Shown: positions 1 through 8,876, counted from the stretch's first letter. The stretch is 64,000 nucleotides of DNA from Nocardioidaceae bacterium (GCA_020636935.1 JACJWW010000001.1:1-64000), one strand, 5' to 3'. Notes: a model not told the origin generated them from the letters alone. Translations and numbers: made by a program.

Positions 1-2
1 CG

Positions 3-230
3 ACTCCTGAGCCCACCTATGAGCCGACTCCAGAGCCAACACCGGAGCCCACTCCGGAGCCGACGGTTGAGCCGAGCCCGACTGGGCCCAGCGACCCAGA
101 CCCGACGCAAGACCCTTGGGCCGACTGGTGGCGCTTCCTTCAAGACACCCAGGACTGCTGGACCGAAGTCCCCTCAGGCCCTGCCGACGACAACTGGTGG
201 ATCTGCATGGGCAACAAGGGTTGGAAGTAA
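3..230 (+). CDS. Proline-rich protein, C-terminal fragment (5' end outside window)
   Basis: The reading frame is open from base 3 to a TAA at 228-230, giving 75 residues of a protein that starts before the window. It opens with a run of PEPT-type repeats (Thr-Pro-Glu-Pro), typical of an extended linker on a secreted or wall-spanning protein. It ends in a compact tail rich in Trp with two Cys (DCW and WICMG) that could form a disulfide. I do not recognise the family. It converges on hemB with a 37-bp gap. The upstream domain, which would tell the function, is not visible. Confidence 0.6.
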   Translation, partial: TPEPTYEPTPEPTPEPTPEPTVEPSPTGPSDPDPTQDPWADWWRFLQDTQDCWTEVPSGPADDNWWICMGNKGWK

Positions 231-267
231 CCTTCCCACCCGCCAACTGCTCTGGCGATAGCGCTGC

Positions 268-1242
268 TCAGGCGAGCAGTTCGGCAGCCTCTTGGGCCCA
301 GTAGGTCAAGGTCACGTCGGCTCCGGCACGACGGATTGAGGTGAGCGTCTCGATGATTGCGGACTCACGGTCGATCCAGCCCTTGGCGGCTGCTGCTTCG
401 ACCATGGAGTACTCACCGGAGATGTTGTACGCCGCCACGGGCACGTCAACTGCTGCCCTGACCGCACTGATCACGTCAAGATAGGCCAGGGCGGGCTTGA
501 CCATGACAATGTCGGCGCCCTCATCGACATCCAGTTTCGCCTCCAGCACTCCCTCTCGGGCATTGCCGGGAGCTTGCTGATAAGTACGCCGATCTCCCTC
601 AAGGGTCGAGTCGACCGCCTCACGGAAGGGGCCATAGAAGGCCGAGGCATATTTCGCCGAGTAGGCCAAGATCGCGACATCCTGTTGCCCGCCGCCATCC
701 AGAGCCTCACGGATGGCTGCTACTTGACCGTCCATCATGCCGCTGGGGCCGACCAGGTCAACCCCGGCCACGGCTTGGGCCAAGGCCATCTCGGCGTAGA
801 TCACCAAGGTGGCGTCGTTGTCGATGCGGCCAAGTGAGTCGAGGACTCCGCAGTGTCCGTGGTCGGTGAACTCATCCAGACACAGATCCGCCATCACTGG
901 CAGCGCATCGCCGACCTCGGCAACGACATCTGCGATCGCGAGGTTGAGGATCCCCTCGGGGTCAATGGCTCCTGAGCCAACAGCATCCTTGCGCTCAGGG
1001 ATGCCGAAGAGCATCAGACCACCAAGTCCGGCTTGGGCCGCCTCTACTGCAGCCTGTCGCAGGCTGTCCCGCGTGTGCTGCACGACTCCTGGCATGCTCG
1101 AGATCGGTGCCGGGGCGCTGATCCCTTCCCGCACAAACACCGGCAGCACCAATTGCTGTGGGCGCAGCGTTGTCTCTGCGACCAGCGCCCGCAACGCAGG
1201 CGTACGACGCAGCCGACGCGGCCGGGTCTGCGGGAAGGCCAT
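268..1242 (-). CDS. hemB: Delta-aminolevulinic acid dehydratase (porphobilinogen synthase)
   Basis: HemB condenses two 5-aminolevulinate molecules into porphobilinogen in the cytoplasm, the second common step of tetrapyrrole synthesis. The 324-residue length is normal. The two active-site lysines are visible at about 197 (in YSAKYAS) and 249 (in VMVKPA, the Schiff-base lysine). The metal-loop sequence CLDEFTDHGHCG has Cys121 and Cys131 but Asp123 in place of the middle Cys of the classical zinc site. Its ATG overlaps the hemD stop by one base (TAATG), so it is the last gene of the rex-hemA-hemC-hemD-hemB operon. Confidence 0.97.
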   Translation of the reverse strand: MAFPQTRPRRLRRTPALRALVAETTLRPQQLVLPVFVREGISAPAPISSMPGVVQHTRDSLRQAAVEAAQAGLGGLMLFGIPERKDAVGSGAIDPEGILNLAIADVVAEVGDALPVMADLCLDEFTDHGHCGVLDSLGRIDNDATLVIYAEMALAQAVAGVDLVGPSGMMDGQVAAIREALDGGGQQDVAILAYSAKYASAFYGPFREAVDSTLEGDRRTYQQAPGNAREGVLEAKLDVDEGADIVMVKPALAYLDVISAVRAAVDVPVAAYNISGEYSMVEAAAAKGWIDRESAIIETLTSIRRAGADVTLTYWAQEAAELLA

Positions 1243-2933
1243 TACTTCGTTGACGCTCGGCGTCGCCCGCCCGCACGCCGTTGTGAAGGCTTGGTCACCG
1301 GCAGCCCTTGGCTGACCAGGTCGGCGCGGCGAGCGGCCCCGAAGTCGGCCAGGGCGCTGACCAAATCTTCGATCGATGGCTCGCTGGCCAGGACGTCAAC
1401 GCGCAAGCCATGCTCCTCTGCAGTCTTGGCTGTTGCTGGCCCGATCGCCGCGATCACGGTCGTGGCGTGGGGCTTGCCCGCGATACCGACCAGATTGCGC
1501 ACGGTCGATGACGAGGTGAACAAAACCGCATCAAACTTGCCCGACTTGATCGCTTCGCGAGTCGGTGCCGGCGGCGGGGCCGCCCGCACAGTGCGATATG
1601 CGGTGACATCATCGACTTCCCAACCAAGGTCAATCAGACCTGCGACGAGGTTCTCGGTGGCGATATCGGCTCGAGGCAAGAAGACCCGATTGATTGGATC
1701 GAGCACCTCGTCGAACGCGGGCCACTCATCGAGCAGCCCAGCCGCCGACTGTTCTCCTGTCGGCACCAGGTCTGCATTGAGACCCCACTCAGCCAGGTGT
1801 TGGGCCGTCTTCTCACCAACAGCGGCGATCTTCAGTCCGGAGAAGGCGCGCGCATCCAAGCCATATTCTTCGAGCTTCTCGCGCACGGCTCGCACCGCAT
1901 TGAACGAGGTGAACGCGATCCATTCATAGCGGCCCTCGACGAGACCACGGATCGCCTTGTCCATCTGCAAGGGATTGCGCGGGGGCTCCACCGAGATGGT
2001 CGGCACCTCTTCGGGCACTGCACCAAAGCTACGCAACTTGGTCGAGAGTGCCGGCGCCTGTTCCTTGGTGCGTGGCACCAGCACGCGCCAACCAAAAAGC
2101 GGCTTGGTTTCAAACCAGGACAGGCGCTCACGCTGGGCCACGACCTTGCCGACGACCACGATCGCGGGCGGGGCCATCTGGGCTGCCTTGGCCTCCTTGG
2201 CGATGGTGGCCAGCGTCGCCACGATCGTCTGCTGCTCGGTTGAAGTGCCATTGCGAGTCATCGAGACCGGCGTCTCGGGGTCGCGCCCAGCTTCGATCAG
2301 CGCCGCCGACACTTCATCGATGCGGCCGACCGCGGAGAGCACGACGAGGGTGTCACAGTCGTTGTACGACGACCAGTCGATGCGCGCATCAGCGGCAGAG
2401 ACCACCGCGACGTCACGATGTTGTCGATCTGACAAAGGAATACCGGCATATGACGCCACACTGGTCACCGATGAGATGCCGGGCACGATGTCGAAGCCGA
2501 TGCCGGCCTTGACGCACGCTTGCGCCTCTTCTGGACCCGTTCCGAAGGTGAAGGGATCTCCCACCATCAACCGGACCACCCGGTTACCGGTCTTGGCCGC
2601 CTTGACCACGACCTTACCGCGAGCAGCAGCGGTCAGAGGTTGCTCGTCGTCACCGAAGCCACCGTCCAGGAAGATCGGGGCACCTTCGACCTCGGTGATC
2701 TCGCCGGTCTCCTCATTGACGACAGGGTCACCCAAGCCGCGTACGGCGCGGACCAACGCTTCATGCGCAGCATGCTCGGTCACGACCACATCGGCGTCCT
2801 TGATCAGCTCAAGTGCACGCACAGTCAGGAGTTCGGGGTCGCCAGGGCCCGCCCCCACAAAACTCACCCAACGGACTGGGCGTCCGCCCGGGGTGGCGGT
2901 AGTCGTGGAGTTCGCGGTCTTCTTCTCAGCCAT
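1242..2933 (-). CDS. hemD: Fused uroporphyrinogen-III C-methyltransferase / uroporphyrinogen-III synthase
   Basis: The 563-residue protein has two domains. Residues about 22-270 are an SAM-dependent uroporphyrinogen methyltransferase (CobA/SumT type) with the motif GAGPGDPELLT and the later VPGISS loop. Residues about 278-545 are uroporphyrinogen-III synthase (HemD), beginning GWRVLVPRT and containing FTSFNAV and FTSSSTV. The HemD half closes and inverts ring D of hydroxymethylbilane. The CobA half methylates the product at C-2 and C-7 towards siroheme or cobalamin. This fusion is common in actinobacteria. The gene overlaps the hemC end by 8 nt and the hemB start by 1 nt. Confidence 0.95.
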   Translation of the reverse strand: MAEKKTANSTTTATPGGRPVRWVSFVGAGPGDPELLTVRALELIKDADVVVTEHAAHEALVRAVRGLGDPVVNEETGEITEVEGAPIFLDGGFGDDEQPLTAAARGKVVVKAAKTGNRVVRLMVGDPFTFGTGPEEAQACVKAGIGFDIVPGISSVTSVASYAGIPLSDRQHRDVAVVSAADARIDWSSYNDCDTLVVLSAVGRIDEVSAALIEAGRDPETPVSMTRNGTSTEQQTIVATLATIAKEAKAAQMAPPAIVVVGKVVAQRERLSWFETKPLFGWRVLVPRTKEQAPALSTKLRSFGAVPEEVPTISVEPPRNPLQMDKAIRGLVEGRYEWIAFTSFNAVRAVREKLEEYGLDARAFSGLKIAAVGEKTAQHLAEWGLNADLVPTGEQSAAGLLDEWPAFDEVLDPINRVFLPRADIATENLVAGLIDLGWEVDDVTAYRTVRAAPPPAPTREAIKSGKFDAVLFTSSSTVRNLVGIAGKPHATTVIAAIGPATAKTAEEHGLRVDVLASEPSIEDLVSALADFGAARRADLVSQGLPVTKPSQRRAGGRRRASTK

Positions 2934-3873
2934 GTTGTGTGTTGCTTTCCTGCATTTGGTGAGTAATCAATTCAGTTGCGCCTTCGGCGAGCATTTCTGC
3001 CGCCAATTTCTGCCCAACACCGATCGGGTCATCCAGCGGACCGGAAGCTGATCGACGTACGGACAAAACTCCATCGGGCGAGAGCGCAATCGCCCGAATC
3101 CAAAGTTCTAGTGCGTGGTCACCCTCGACCACTTCTGCCAGGGCTCCCACCGGAGCGGCACACCCCGCTTCGAGTTCGGCCAAGATCACTCGTTCGGCCT
3201 CAACACAGGCTCTGGTGTGCGGATGGTTCAGAGGCGAGAGCAAGTCAACAAACTCGCTGTTGCTGCGACATTCGACGGCGAGGGCACCCTGCCCGGGAGC
3301 CGGCAGCACCTGAAGTGGATCGATCACCTCGGTGATCGGCTCGGTTCGGCCTAGGCGATTCAGACCGGCACGGGCAAGGATCACTGCGTCCAATTCACCC
3401 GTTGCGACCTTGCCCAAGCGGGTGTCCACATTGCCGCGGATGTCAATGAGTTCTAGCCCGAGCCCCAAGGCGCGGAGTTGGGCGATCCGGCGCGGAGACC
3501 CAGTGCCCACTCTGGCCCCCGGAGGCAACTCGCCCAAGGTGAGGCCATCTCGGGCAACTAGTGCGTCGCGTGGATCCTCACGCAGCGGGGTGGCCACCAG
3601 ATGGATGCCGACCACTGGCGTGGTGGGAATGTCCTTGAGTGAGTGCACCGCAACATCAATACGACCAGCCAAGAGTGCATCACGAAGTGCGCTCACGAAT
3701 ACCCCGGTGCCGCCGAGGCTGGCCAGCGATCCGGCGACGGTGTCACCGTGAGTTGCAATTGCGACTAGCTCGGTCTTGCGACCGGTGAGTTCGGTGATCT
3801 GATCGGCCACGAGCTGCGACTGAGTCGTGGCGAGCGCAGAAGCCCGAGTGCCAATCCGCATGGTTTCAGTCAT
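2926..3873 (-). CDS. hemC: Porphobilinogen deaminase (hydroxymethylbilane synthase)
   Basis: HemC polymerises four porphobilinogens into hydroxymethylbilane, the substrate of the HemD domain encoded next. The 315-residue length fits the family. Signature parts include the N-terminal RIGTRASALA, the arginine-rich GTGSPRRIAQL and IDIRGNVDTR substrate loops, and Cys238 in LEAGCAAPVG, which carries the dipyrromethane cofactor. Its start overlaps the hemA stop in an ATGA junction (3870-3873), and its end overlaps hemD by 8 nt. Stoichiometric, coupled translation with its neighbours is therefore likely. Confidence 0.97.
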   Translation of the reverse strand: MTETMRIGTRASALATTQSQLVADQITELTGRKTELVAIATHGDTVAGSLASLGGTGVFVSALRDALLAGRIDVAVHSLKDIPTTPVVGIHLVATPLREDPRDALVARDGLTLGELPPGARVGTGSPRRIAQLRALGLGLELIDIRGNVDTRLGKVATGELDAVILARAGLNRLGRTEPITEVIDPLQVLPAPGQGALAVECRSNSEFVDLLSPLNHPHTRACVEAERVILAELEAGCAAPVGALAEVVEGDHALELWIRAIALSPDGVLSVRRSASGPLDDPIGVGQKLAAEMLAEGATELITHQMQESNTQHG

Positions 3874-5156
3874 TGCACCCCTCCGCGAGTCACTGCCTCG
3901 ACTGCGTCTGGGTCGAGCGCGAAGAGTTTGGCCAAGGCGTCGGTATAGGAGATCTCACCCGGCTCATGGGCGAGCTCCTTGGCGCGGATCGTCGGCTGGT
4001 GCAGGAGTTTCTCTGCTACGCGACGGATGGCATTGGCCACCTCCGCCTTTTGGGCATCATTGAGATCTGGCAGGCGCGTGATCAGCCGTTCGGTCTCCCG
4101 GTCGACCACCCCGGTTGCCATGCTGCGCAGGGCCACCAAAGTGGGCGTGACCTTCGCCGTACGACGAGCCACCAGGAAGGCGCCCAACTCCTCAGCAACA
4201 ATTGCGCGTACGTCGTTGACCGCGGCAGTGGCCTCGTGATCGTGAAGATCCTCAGCCAGCGTCGCAAGTGAAATGAGTTCGACCTGGGCCATGTCGACAA
4301 CCCCAGGGTCAACGTCGTGGGGTAGTGCCAGATCGACGATAGCCAAGGCCCGATCAGTTCGACTGCGACCCTTCGCGACCTGTTCGGCCGTGATCATGAT
4401 CTCCATGGATCCAGTGCACGACACGATCAGATCCACTTCTGGAAGCACGTCGTCGACGGCCTCGATGGGGATAGGAGTGGCTCCATAGGTCTGAGCCAGG
4501 CGCTCGGCACTCGCGGCGGTACGGTTGGCGACATACACCTGGGCAGCATCGGGCAGAGCATTGAGCGCGATGGCGGCCATCGACCCAGCCCCTAGGATCA
4601 ACACTCGGCGTTCTTCCAAGGCTCCAAGCGCCCGCTTGGCCCGCTCAAGTCCGGCGCTGACCACCGACGGACCAGCCCGATCAATGGCGGTCTCCGCATG
4701 CGAGCGTTTGCCAATCCGCAGGGCCTGCTGGAAGAGCGTGTTCAGGGTGTGGCCGATCGAGCCGATCTCCTGGCCCACTCGCAGAGCCTCACGGGCCTGC
4801 CCAAGGATCTGACTTTCCCCCAGGACCATTGAGTCCAGCCCGGCAGCGACATTGAACAAGTGCGTCACGGCACCGTCGTCGTAGTGCACATACAAGTGAT
4901 TGTTGCTGACTTGCTCCGATCCAGTCATCGGCTCACAGAGCAATGCGGAGATGCCTTCGACGCTGCCATGGAAGCGGTCAACTTCGGCATAGACCTCGAT
5001 CCGGTTGCAGGTGGCCATCACAGTGACTTCGCGGACCGGATCAATGTCTTGGACTTGTGCGATCAACTTCTGTACGCCGTTTGAGTCGCGGGCCACCTGC
5101 TCCAACACCGACATGGGCGCGGAGTTGTGCGACATCCCAACCACCAAGACACTCAT
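3870..5156 (-). CDS. hemA: Glutamyl-tRNA reductase
   Basis: HemA reduces glutamyl-tRNA(Glu) to glutamate-1-semialdehyde, the committed step of the C5 pathway to heme. The 428-residue protein shows the catalytic Cys50 in the motif TCNRIEVY, an NADPH-binding segment (VLILGAGSMA) near residue 190, and a C-terminal helical dimerisation region. Its ATG overlaps the rex stop (ATGA, 5153-5156), so heme synthesis is translationally tied to the NADH-sensing repressor. hemL is not in this window. Confidence 0.97.
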   Translation of the reverse strand: MSVLVVGMSHNSAPMSVLEQVARDSNGVQKLIAQVQDIDPVREVTVMATCNRIEVYAEVDRFHGSVEGISALLCEPMTGSEQVSNNHLYVHYDDGAVTHLFNVAAGLDSMVLGESQILGQAREALRVGQEIGSIGHTLNTLFQQALRIGKRSHAETAIDRAGPSVVSAGLERAKRALGALEERRVLILGAGSMAAIALNALPDAAQVYVANRTAASAERLAQTYGATPIPIEAVDDVLPEVDLIVSCTGSMEIMITAEQVAKGRSRTDRALAIVDLALPHDVDPGVVDMAQVELISLATLAEDLHDHEATAAVNDVRAIVAEELGAFLVARRTAKVTPTLVALRSMATGVVDRETERLITRLPDLNDAQKAEVANAIRRVAEKLLHQPTIRAKELAHEPGEISYTDALAKLFALDPDAVEAVTRGGVQ

Positions 5157-5812
5157 GCGCTCTCCTCGATGTCCGGGCCCGGCGCTGCCTTGCGCTGCTC
5201 ATGGAAGGCGAGGATCTGCAACTCAGAAGCTAGGTCAACTCGGCGTACGTCAACTCCTTGTGGCACGTTCAAGATCGTTGGGGCGAAGTTGAGGATCGAG
5301 CGGATCCCAACCTCGACCATGCGGTCACACACACCTTGGGCCGAGATCGCCGGGGTGGCAATCACCCCGATGTCGACGCGATATTCAGCTACCACGGCCT
5401 CCAGCTCGTCAAAACGCCGGATGGACATGCCGGTTACGTCTTCACCCTGCCTGGACTCGTCTGCATCAAGCAGGGCGACCGTTCGAAAACCACGCGAGGA
5501 GAAGCCAGAATAGTTGGCTAGAGCATGACCAAGATTGCCAATGCCCACAATGACGATGTGCCAGTCTTGGGTCAGGCCGATCTCCCGGGCGATCTGATAG
5601 CTCAGGTATTCGACCTCATACCCGACACCCCTCGTGCCATAGGAGCCCAGGTAAGAGAGATCCTTGCGCAATTTGGCGCTGTTGACGCCTGCGGCAGCAG
5701 CCAACTCAAGGCTTGAGCAAGTAGCGATCCCCTCGTCGAGCATTGCTCGTAGAGCCCGCAAATAGACCGGCAGTCGACTGACCGTCGCCTCGGGGATAGG
5801 AGAGTTGCTCAC
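5153..5812 (-). CDS. rex: Redox-sensing transcriptional repressor Rex
   Basis: Rex binds operator DNA when NADH/NAD+ is low and is released by NADH. Residues 8-70 form the winged helix (IPEATVSRLPVYLRAL ... KLRKDLSYLG). A Rossmann fold follows with VIVGIGNLGHAL. The C-terminal swap helix LQILAFHEQRKA is typical. I place the start at GTG 5812 (219 aa). The frame stays open to TTG 5878, but that codon lies inside the -35 region of the predicted rex promoter and would be untranscribed. Two Rex-like operators flank the start, so autoregulation is likely. The gene leads the hem operon, as in streptomycetes. Confidence 0.93.
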   Translation of the reverse strand: MSNSPIPEATVSRLPVYLRALRAMLDEGIATCSSLELAAAAGVNSAKLRKDLSYLGSYGTRGVGYEVEYLSYQIAREIGLTQDWHIVIVGIGNLGHALANYSGFSSRGFRTVALLDADESRQGEDVTGMSIRRFDELEAVVAEYRVDIGVIATPAISAQGVCDRMVEVGIRSILNFAPTILNVPQGVDVRRVDLASELQILAFHEQRKAAPGPDIEESA

Positions 5813-5822
5813 GCGTTCACAA
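5805..5822 (-). promoter_or_regulatory. Rex operator-like site at the rex start codon
   Basis: Read on the minus strand this 18-mer is TTGTGAACGCGTGAGCAA. The left half matches the Rex consensus TTGTGAA exactly, and the right half keeps four of seven bases. It covers the proposed GTG start of rex. Binding here would block early elongation or initiation. Confidence 0.45.
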
Positions 5823-5849
5823 ACACTTTCCGGGTGTACTGACTGGCTC

Positions 5850-5878
5850 ACTGTAGGAGTTTGTGAACGTACGAACAA
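5850..5878 (-). promoter_or_regulatory. Predicted rex-hem operon promoter
   Basis: A -35 TTGTTC (5873-5878) and -10 TACAGT (5850-5855) are separated by 17 nt on the minus strand. Transcription would start near 5843, leaving a leader of about 30 nt before GTG 5812. Confidence 0.5.
5861..5878 (-). promoter_or_regulatory. Rex operator-like site over the rex promoter
   Basis: Minus-strand TTGTTCGTACGTTCACAA has one perfect TTCACAA half-site and one degenerate half. It covers the predicted -35 (TTGTTC, 5873-5878) and most of the spacer. Together with the downstream site it places GTTTGTGAACG in inverted orientation at 5814-5824 and 5859-5869. Confidence 0.5.
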
Positions 5879-5949
5879 ACTGAGACCAAGGAGTGGCTAG
5901 TATCCGGTGATCCAGTGGCCGTAGGTATGGGTATACTGGCCAGCTGCCC

Positions 5950-6186
5950 TTAACCGAGCGCCTTGCGCAATCGCGCCTCGTCAACTCGCCAATAGTCATG
6001 TTGTCGCCCGTCGACGAAGGTGACCGGGATCTGCTCGCCGTATTGCTTCATCAAGTTGGCGTCTTGACTGATGTCGACCTCCTCGAAGCCGACCGCCAGA
6101 TCGTCACAGACCCTCTTGATGATCACCAGGGCTTCGTCACACAGGTGGCACCCAGGCTTGCCGTAAAGCAACACTCTGTTGGCCAT
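5950..6186 (-). CDS. Glutaredoxin-like thiol-disulfide protein
   Basis: The 78-residue protein has a thioredoxin-type fold signature: a first strand, then CxxC at residues 13-16 (CHLC), followed by helix, the cis-Pro strand IPVTFVDG and a terminal helix. It matches the small glutaredoxin-like (DUF836) family found just upstream of rex in actinobacteria. It probably acts as a cytoplasmic dithiol reductant, but the partner is unknown. It lies 36 bp downstream of the acyl-CoA synthetase stop (6223) and may share that transcript. The neighbouring Rex gene suggests a redox theme, which is inference. Confidence 0.85.
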   Translation of the reverse strand: MANRVLLYGKPGCHLCDEALVIIKRVCDDLAVGFEEVDISQDANLMKQYGEQIPVTFVDGRQHDYWRVDEARLRKALG

Positions 6187-6222
6187 GGTTAGGTCATCCT
6201 CCTTCTGGACGAACCAGCCGCT

Positions 6223-7812
6223 TCAGTCCAACAGCCCTAGGGCACGGCGTCGTTCGGTGGCGCGGAGCATGCCCTTGCGCACCTTGCCCGTGGCCGTAAA
6301 CGGAAGGTCCGCCACAACATGCCATTGTGAGGGTCGCTTGTAGCGCGCCAAGCGCGCCTCGACATGCCTCACCGCCGCGTCCTTGACCGCCTCCGGGGCA
6401 GCCCCTGCAGCGGGTTTCAAGTAGGCCACGACCGCTTCTCCGGTGATTGCATCCTCAACGCCGATGACAGCAGCGCTGTCCACCTCCGGCAATTCCTCAA
6501 GAATGTCTTCAACCTCCATCGGATAGACGTTGAAGCCCGAGACAATCACCAATTCTTTGACTCGGTCCACCAAGAAGAGCGCGCCCGATGAGTCGATGAA
6601 GCCCATGTCGCCGGTGGGCCACCAACCATCTTCGTCCGGCCCGTCAGCACCGTCGGGCCAGTAGCCGGAAAACAGGTTGTCTCCCTTGATCATGATTTCG
6701 CCAGCATCTTCTGACTCTGGTGCGGAGCCGCTCTCATCAACCAATCTCACTTGTACACCCGGCACCAAGGCCCCGACTGTGCCCGAGGGCGGATGCTCGC
6801 TACCAAGAGTGAGACTAACCACAGGAGCAGCCTCGGTAAGGCCATATCCCTGGTGGACGACCAGGCCGGTGCGCTCGGTGAATGCGCGGCTCAGTTCTGG
6901 CGCCAACGGAGCCGAGCCACAAAGCACCAGCCTCACGCTGGCAAGCTTCGCAGCCAAATCAATATCTGCGGTCACCTCAGACATCCAGTGAGCAATCACA
7001 ACTGGCGCCAGGGGTAACACCGTGATCTGCTCTGCCTCAATCAGATCGAGGGTGCCGACGGGGTCAAAACCATTCGCCAAGACGAGTTCAGCCTGCTGGT
7101 TGACCACCTGACCGAGTACGGCGTTGAGCCCGTAGACATGAAAGAGAGGCAGCAACCCGAGCACAACATCATCAGGCCCGATCATGCTGCCGTCGTTGTT
7201 GGCGACCTGGCTGATATTTGCCAAGAGCGCCCGATGGGTCAACATCGCTCCGCGGGGATTGCCAGAGGTGCCGCTCGTATAGAGCAGCACCGCCAAAGCC
7301 TCAGCATCCCGTGGTGGCGGAGCAGGTGCCTGCTCGGCTGCGATCAGCGTCGACCAACTGTGCTCGTCCCCCACAGCCACTCCATCCAGGACCACCACCT
7401 TCGGATCAACATCTGGTCCTTGACCATGCGCATTGGCCTCGTCCAAGCCGGCAACGGCCTTGCGGATGCGATCTACGGTCTGCCCATCGGCGAGGATGAC
7501 CCTTGGGCCCGAATCAATGATCAGGGTGGCGAACTCCCGAGTGGTGCTGCGTGGATTGACCGGAACCACAACGAGACCAGCTCGAAGTGCACCCAGATAA
7601 CTAGCGGCGAACTCAATCGAATTGCCGGCGGCCAAGAGCACCCGATAACCCGCCACCAAACCCAGGGAGACAAACCCTGCCGCCGCCCGGTCGACCAACT
7701 CGTCAAGATTCGCCCAAGTCACCACACGCCCGGAAGCCGGGTCGCGCAAACCCACGCCTTCAGGGGCCGCTGAGGCCGCATTGCGCACCAGATCCGCGAC
7801 ATTTGTGTCCAC
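6223..7812 (-). CDS. AMP-dependent acyl-CoA synthetase (fatty-acid-CoA ligase family)
   Basis: This adenylate-forming ligase activates a carboxylic acid as acyl-AMP and passes it to coenzyme A. The P-loop YTSGTSGNPRGAMLTH lies near residue 180, GYGLTEAAPVV near 330, TGDMGF near 400 and the catalytic lysine region TGKVRKGMLR at the C-terminus. The 529-residue length is normal for the long- or medium-chain family, but the substrate cannot be read from sequence. It starts at GTG 7812 and is divergent from the HAD hydrolase. No strong Shine-Dalgarno is visible. Confidence 0.9.
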   Translation of the reverse strand: MDTNVADLVRNAASAAPEGVGLRDPASGRVVTWANLDELVDRAAAGFVSLGLVAGYRVLLAAGNSIEFAASYLGALRAGLVVVPVNPRSTTREFATLIIDSGPRVILADGQTVDRIRKAVAGLDEANAHGQGPDVDPKVVVLDGVAVGDEHSWSTLIAAEQAPAPPPRDAEALAVLLYTSGTSGNPRGAMLTHRALLANISQVANNDGSMIGPDDVVLGLLPLFHVYGLNAVLGQVVNQQAELVLANGFDPVGTLDLIEAEQITVLPLAPVVIAHWMSEVTADIDLAAKLASVRLVLCGSAPLAPELSRAFTERTGLVVHQGYGLTEAAPVVSLTLGSEHPPSGTVGALVPGVQVRLVDESGSAPESEDAGEIMIKGDNLFSGYWPDGADGPDEDGWWPTGDMGFIDSSGALFLVDRVKELVIVSGFNVYPMEVEDILEELPEVDSAAVIGVEDAITGEAVVAYLKPAAGAAPEAVKDAAVRHVEARLARYKRPSQWHVVADLPFTATGKVRKGMLRATERRRALGLLD

Positions 7813-7854
7813 ACAACGAGTGTTTCACATGCCATTCGGACTAGGGTGGCAAGC

Positions 7855-8751
7855 GTGACATCTGCTCAACCATCTGGCCGCGCCCACGGCGCACAAACCA
7901 ACCTCAAACGCCGATCACAACTTGCCGGCGAGGCCGCCGCCGCGAATGCCGCGCTCGAGGTAGCCATGGAGGTCGAGATAGATCCCAGCGCTGCTGCCTT
8001 CTTCGATGTCGACAACACAGTGATGCAGGGGGCTTCGATCTTCCACTTAGCTCGTGGATTGTGGCGACGTGACTTCTTCACCACCATGGACATCGTCGGC
8101 GCCGCTTGGAAACAAGCCTATTTCCGCATCGCCGGAGTCGAAAATCCAGAGCACGTAGCCGAGTCCCGAGCTGCCGCGTTGTCATTTATTAAGGGACACA
8201 CCGTCGCCGAGCTAGAAGCATTGGGTGAGGAGATCTTCGACGAGGCGATGGCCCACCGGATCTGGCCGGGCACTAGGGCGCTCGCCCAGTTGCACCTTGA
8301 TCAAGGACAACGCGTCTGGTTGGTGACCGCAGCTCCCATAGAGATCGCCCAGATCATCGCTCGACGGTTGGGGCTGACGGGCGCCTTGGGCACGGTCGCA
8401 GAGCATGTTGATGGTGTTTACACCGGCAATCTGGTCGGAGACATGCTTCATGGACCTGCAAAAGAGGTCGCTGTACGCGAGCTCGCCGCAGCGCACGGAC
8501 TAGACCTGTCAAAGTGCTATGCCTACTCCGATTCGGCCAATGACCTGCCCATGTTGTCAGCGGTTGGGCACCCGGTTGCGATCAACCCTGACTCTCGGCT
8601 TCGTGAGCATGCTCGCGCTCAAAACTGGGAGATTCGCGACTATCGCACTGGTCGCAAAGCGGCACGAATCGGACTTCTTGGGGCAGCTGCGGCTGGCGCC
8701 GTCGCTGGCGCGGGGGCTGCCGTAGGGATGATTCGCAAACGAGCCGAGTGA
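7855..8751 (+). CDS. HAD-family phosphatase, subfamily IB (SerB-like), with C-terminal membrane anchor
   Basis: The protein carries the HAD nucleophile motif FFDVDNTVMQG (DxDx[TV]), the motif II region WLVTAAP, and the motif III/IV segment YAYSDSANDLPML. It belongs to the IB phosphoserine-phosphatase-like group, but the substrate is unknown. A Gly/Ala-rich hydrophobic stretch at the C-terminus followed by RKRAE suggests a single membrane anchor. I choose GTG 7855 because a -10-like TAGGGT (7842-7847) lies seven bases before it, as for a leaderless message; GTG 7846, in frame, is the alternative. A member of this family adjoins bldN in streptomycetes. Confidence 0.85.
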   Translation: MTSAQPSGRAHGAQTNLKRRSQLAGEAAAANAALEVAMEVEIDPSAAAFFDVDNTVMQGASIFHLARGLWRRDFFTTMDIVGAAWKQAYFRIAGVENPEHVAESRAAALSFIKGHTVAELEALGEEIFDEAMAHRIWPGTRALAQLHLDQGQRVWLVTAAPIEIAQIIARRLGLTGALGTVAEHVDGVYTGNLVGDMLHGPAKEVAVRELAAAHGLDLSKCYAYSDSANDLPMLSAVGHPVAINPDSRLREHARAQNWEIRDYRTGRKAARIGLLGAAAAGAVAGAGAAVGMIRKRAE

Positions 8752-8781
8752 GACTGTTCTAGTCCGAAATACCCGCATTCG

Positions 8782-8810
8782 TTGGCCGTGACACAGATCG
8801 CACCTAATCT
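8782..8810 (+). promoter_or_regulatory. Predicted promoter of the BldN-like sigma factor
   Basis: A -35 TTGGCC (8782-8787) and -10 TAATCT (8805-8810) are spaced 17 nt apart. The spacer contains TGACACAG, which equals one half of the BldD-box consensus. The second half is poorly matched, so BldD control is only a suggestion. A strong ribosome site (AGGGGAG) precedes the ATG at 8877. Confidence 0.5.
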
Positions 8811-8876
8811 GATTCCAGTACGACGGCAGCGGGCAAAACGCACGAAGGCCGAAGCTCAAGACATTTAGGGGAGAAA

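Noticed and set aside
5813..5878. N-terminal extension of Rex from the TTG at 5878
   Set aside because: The extra 22 residues are not Rex-like, and the TTG lies within the predicted -35 of the gene's own promoter.
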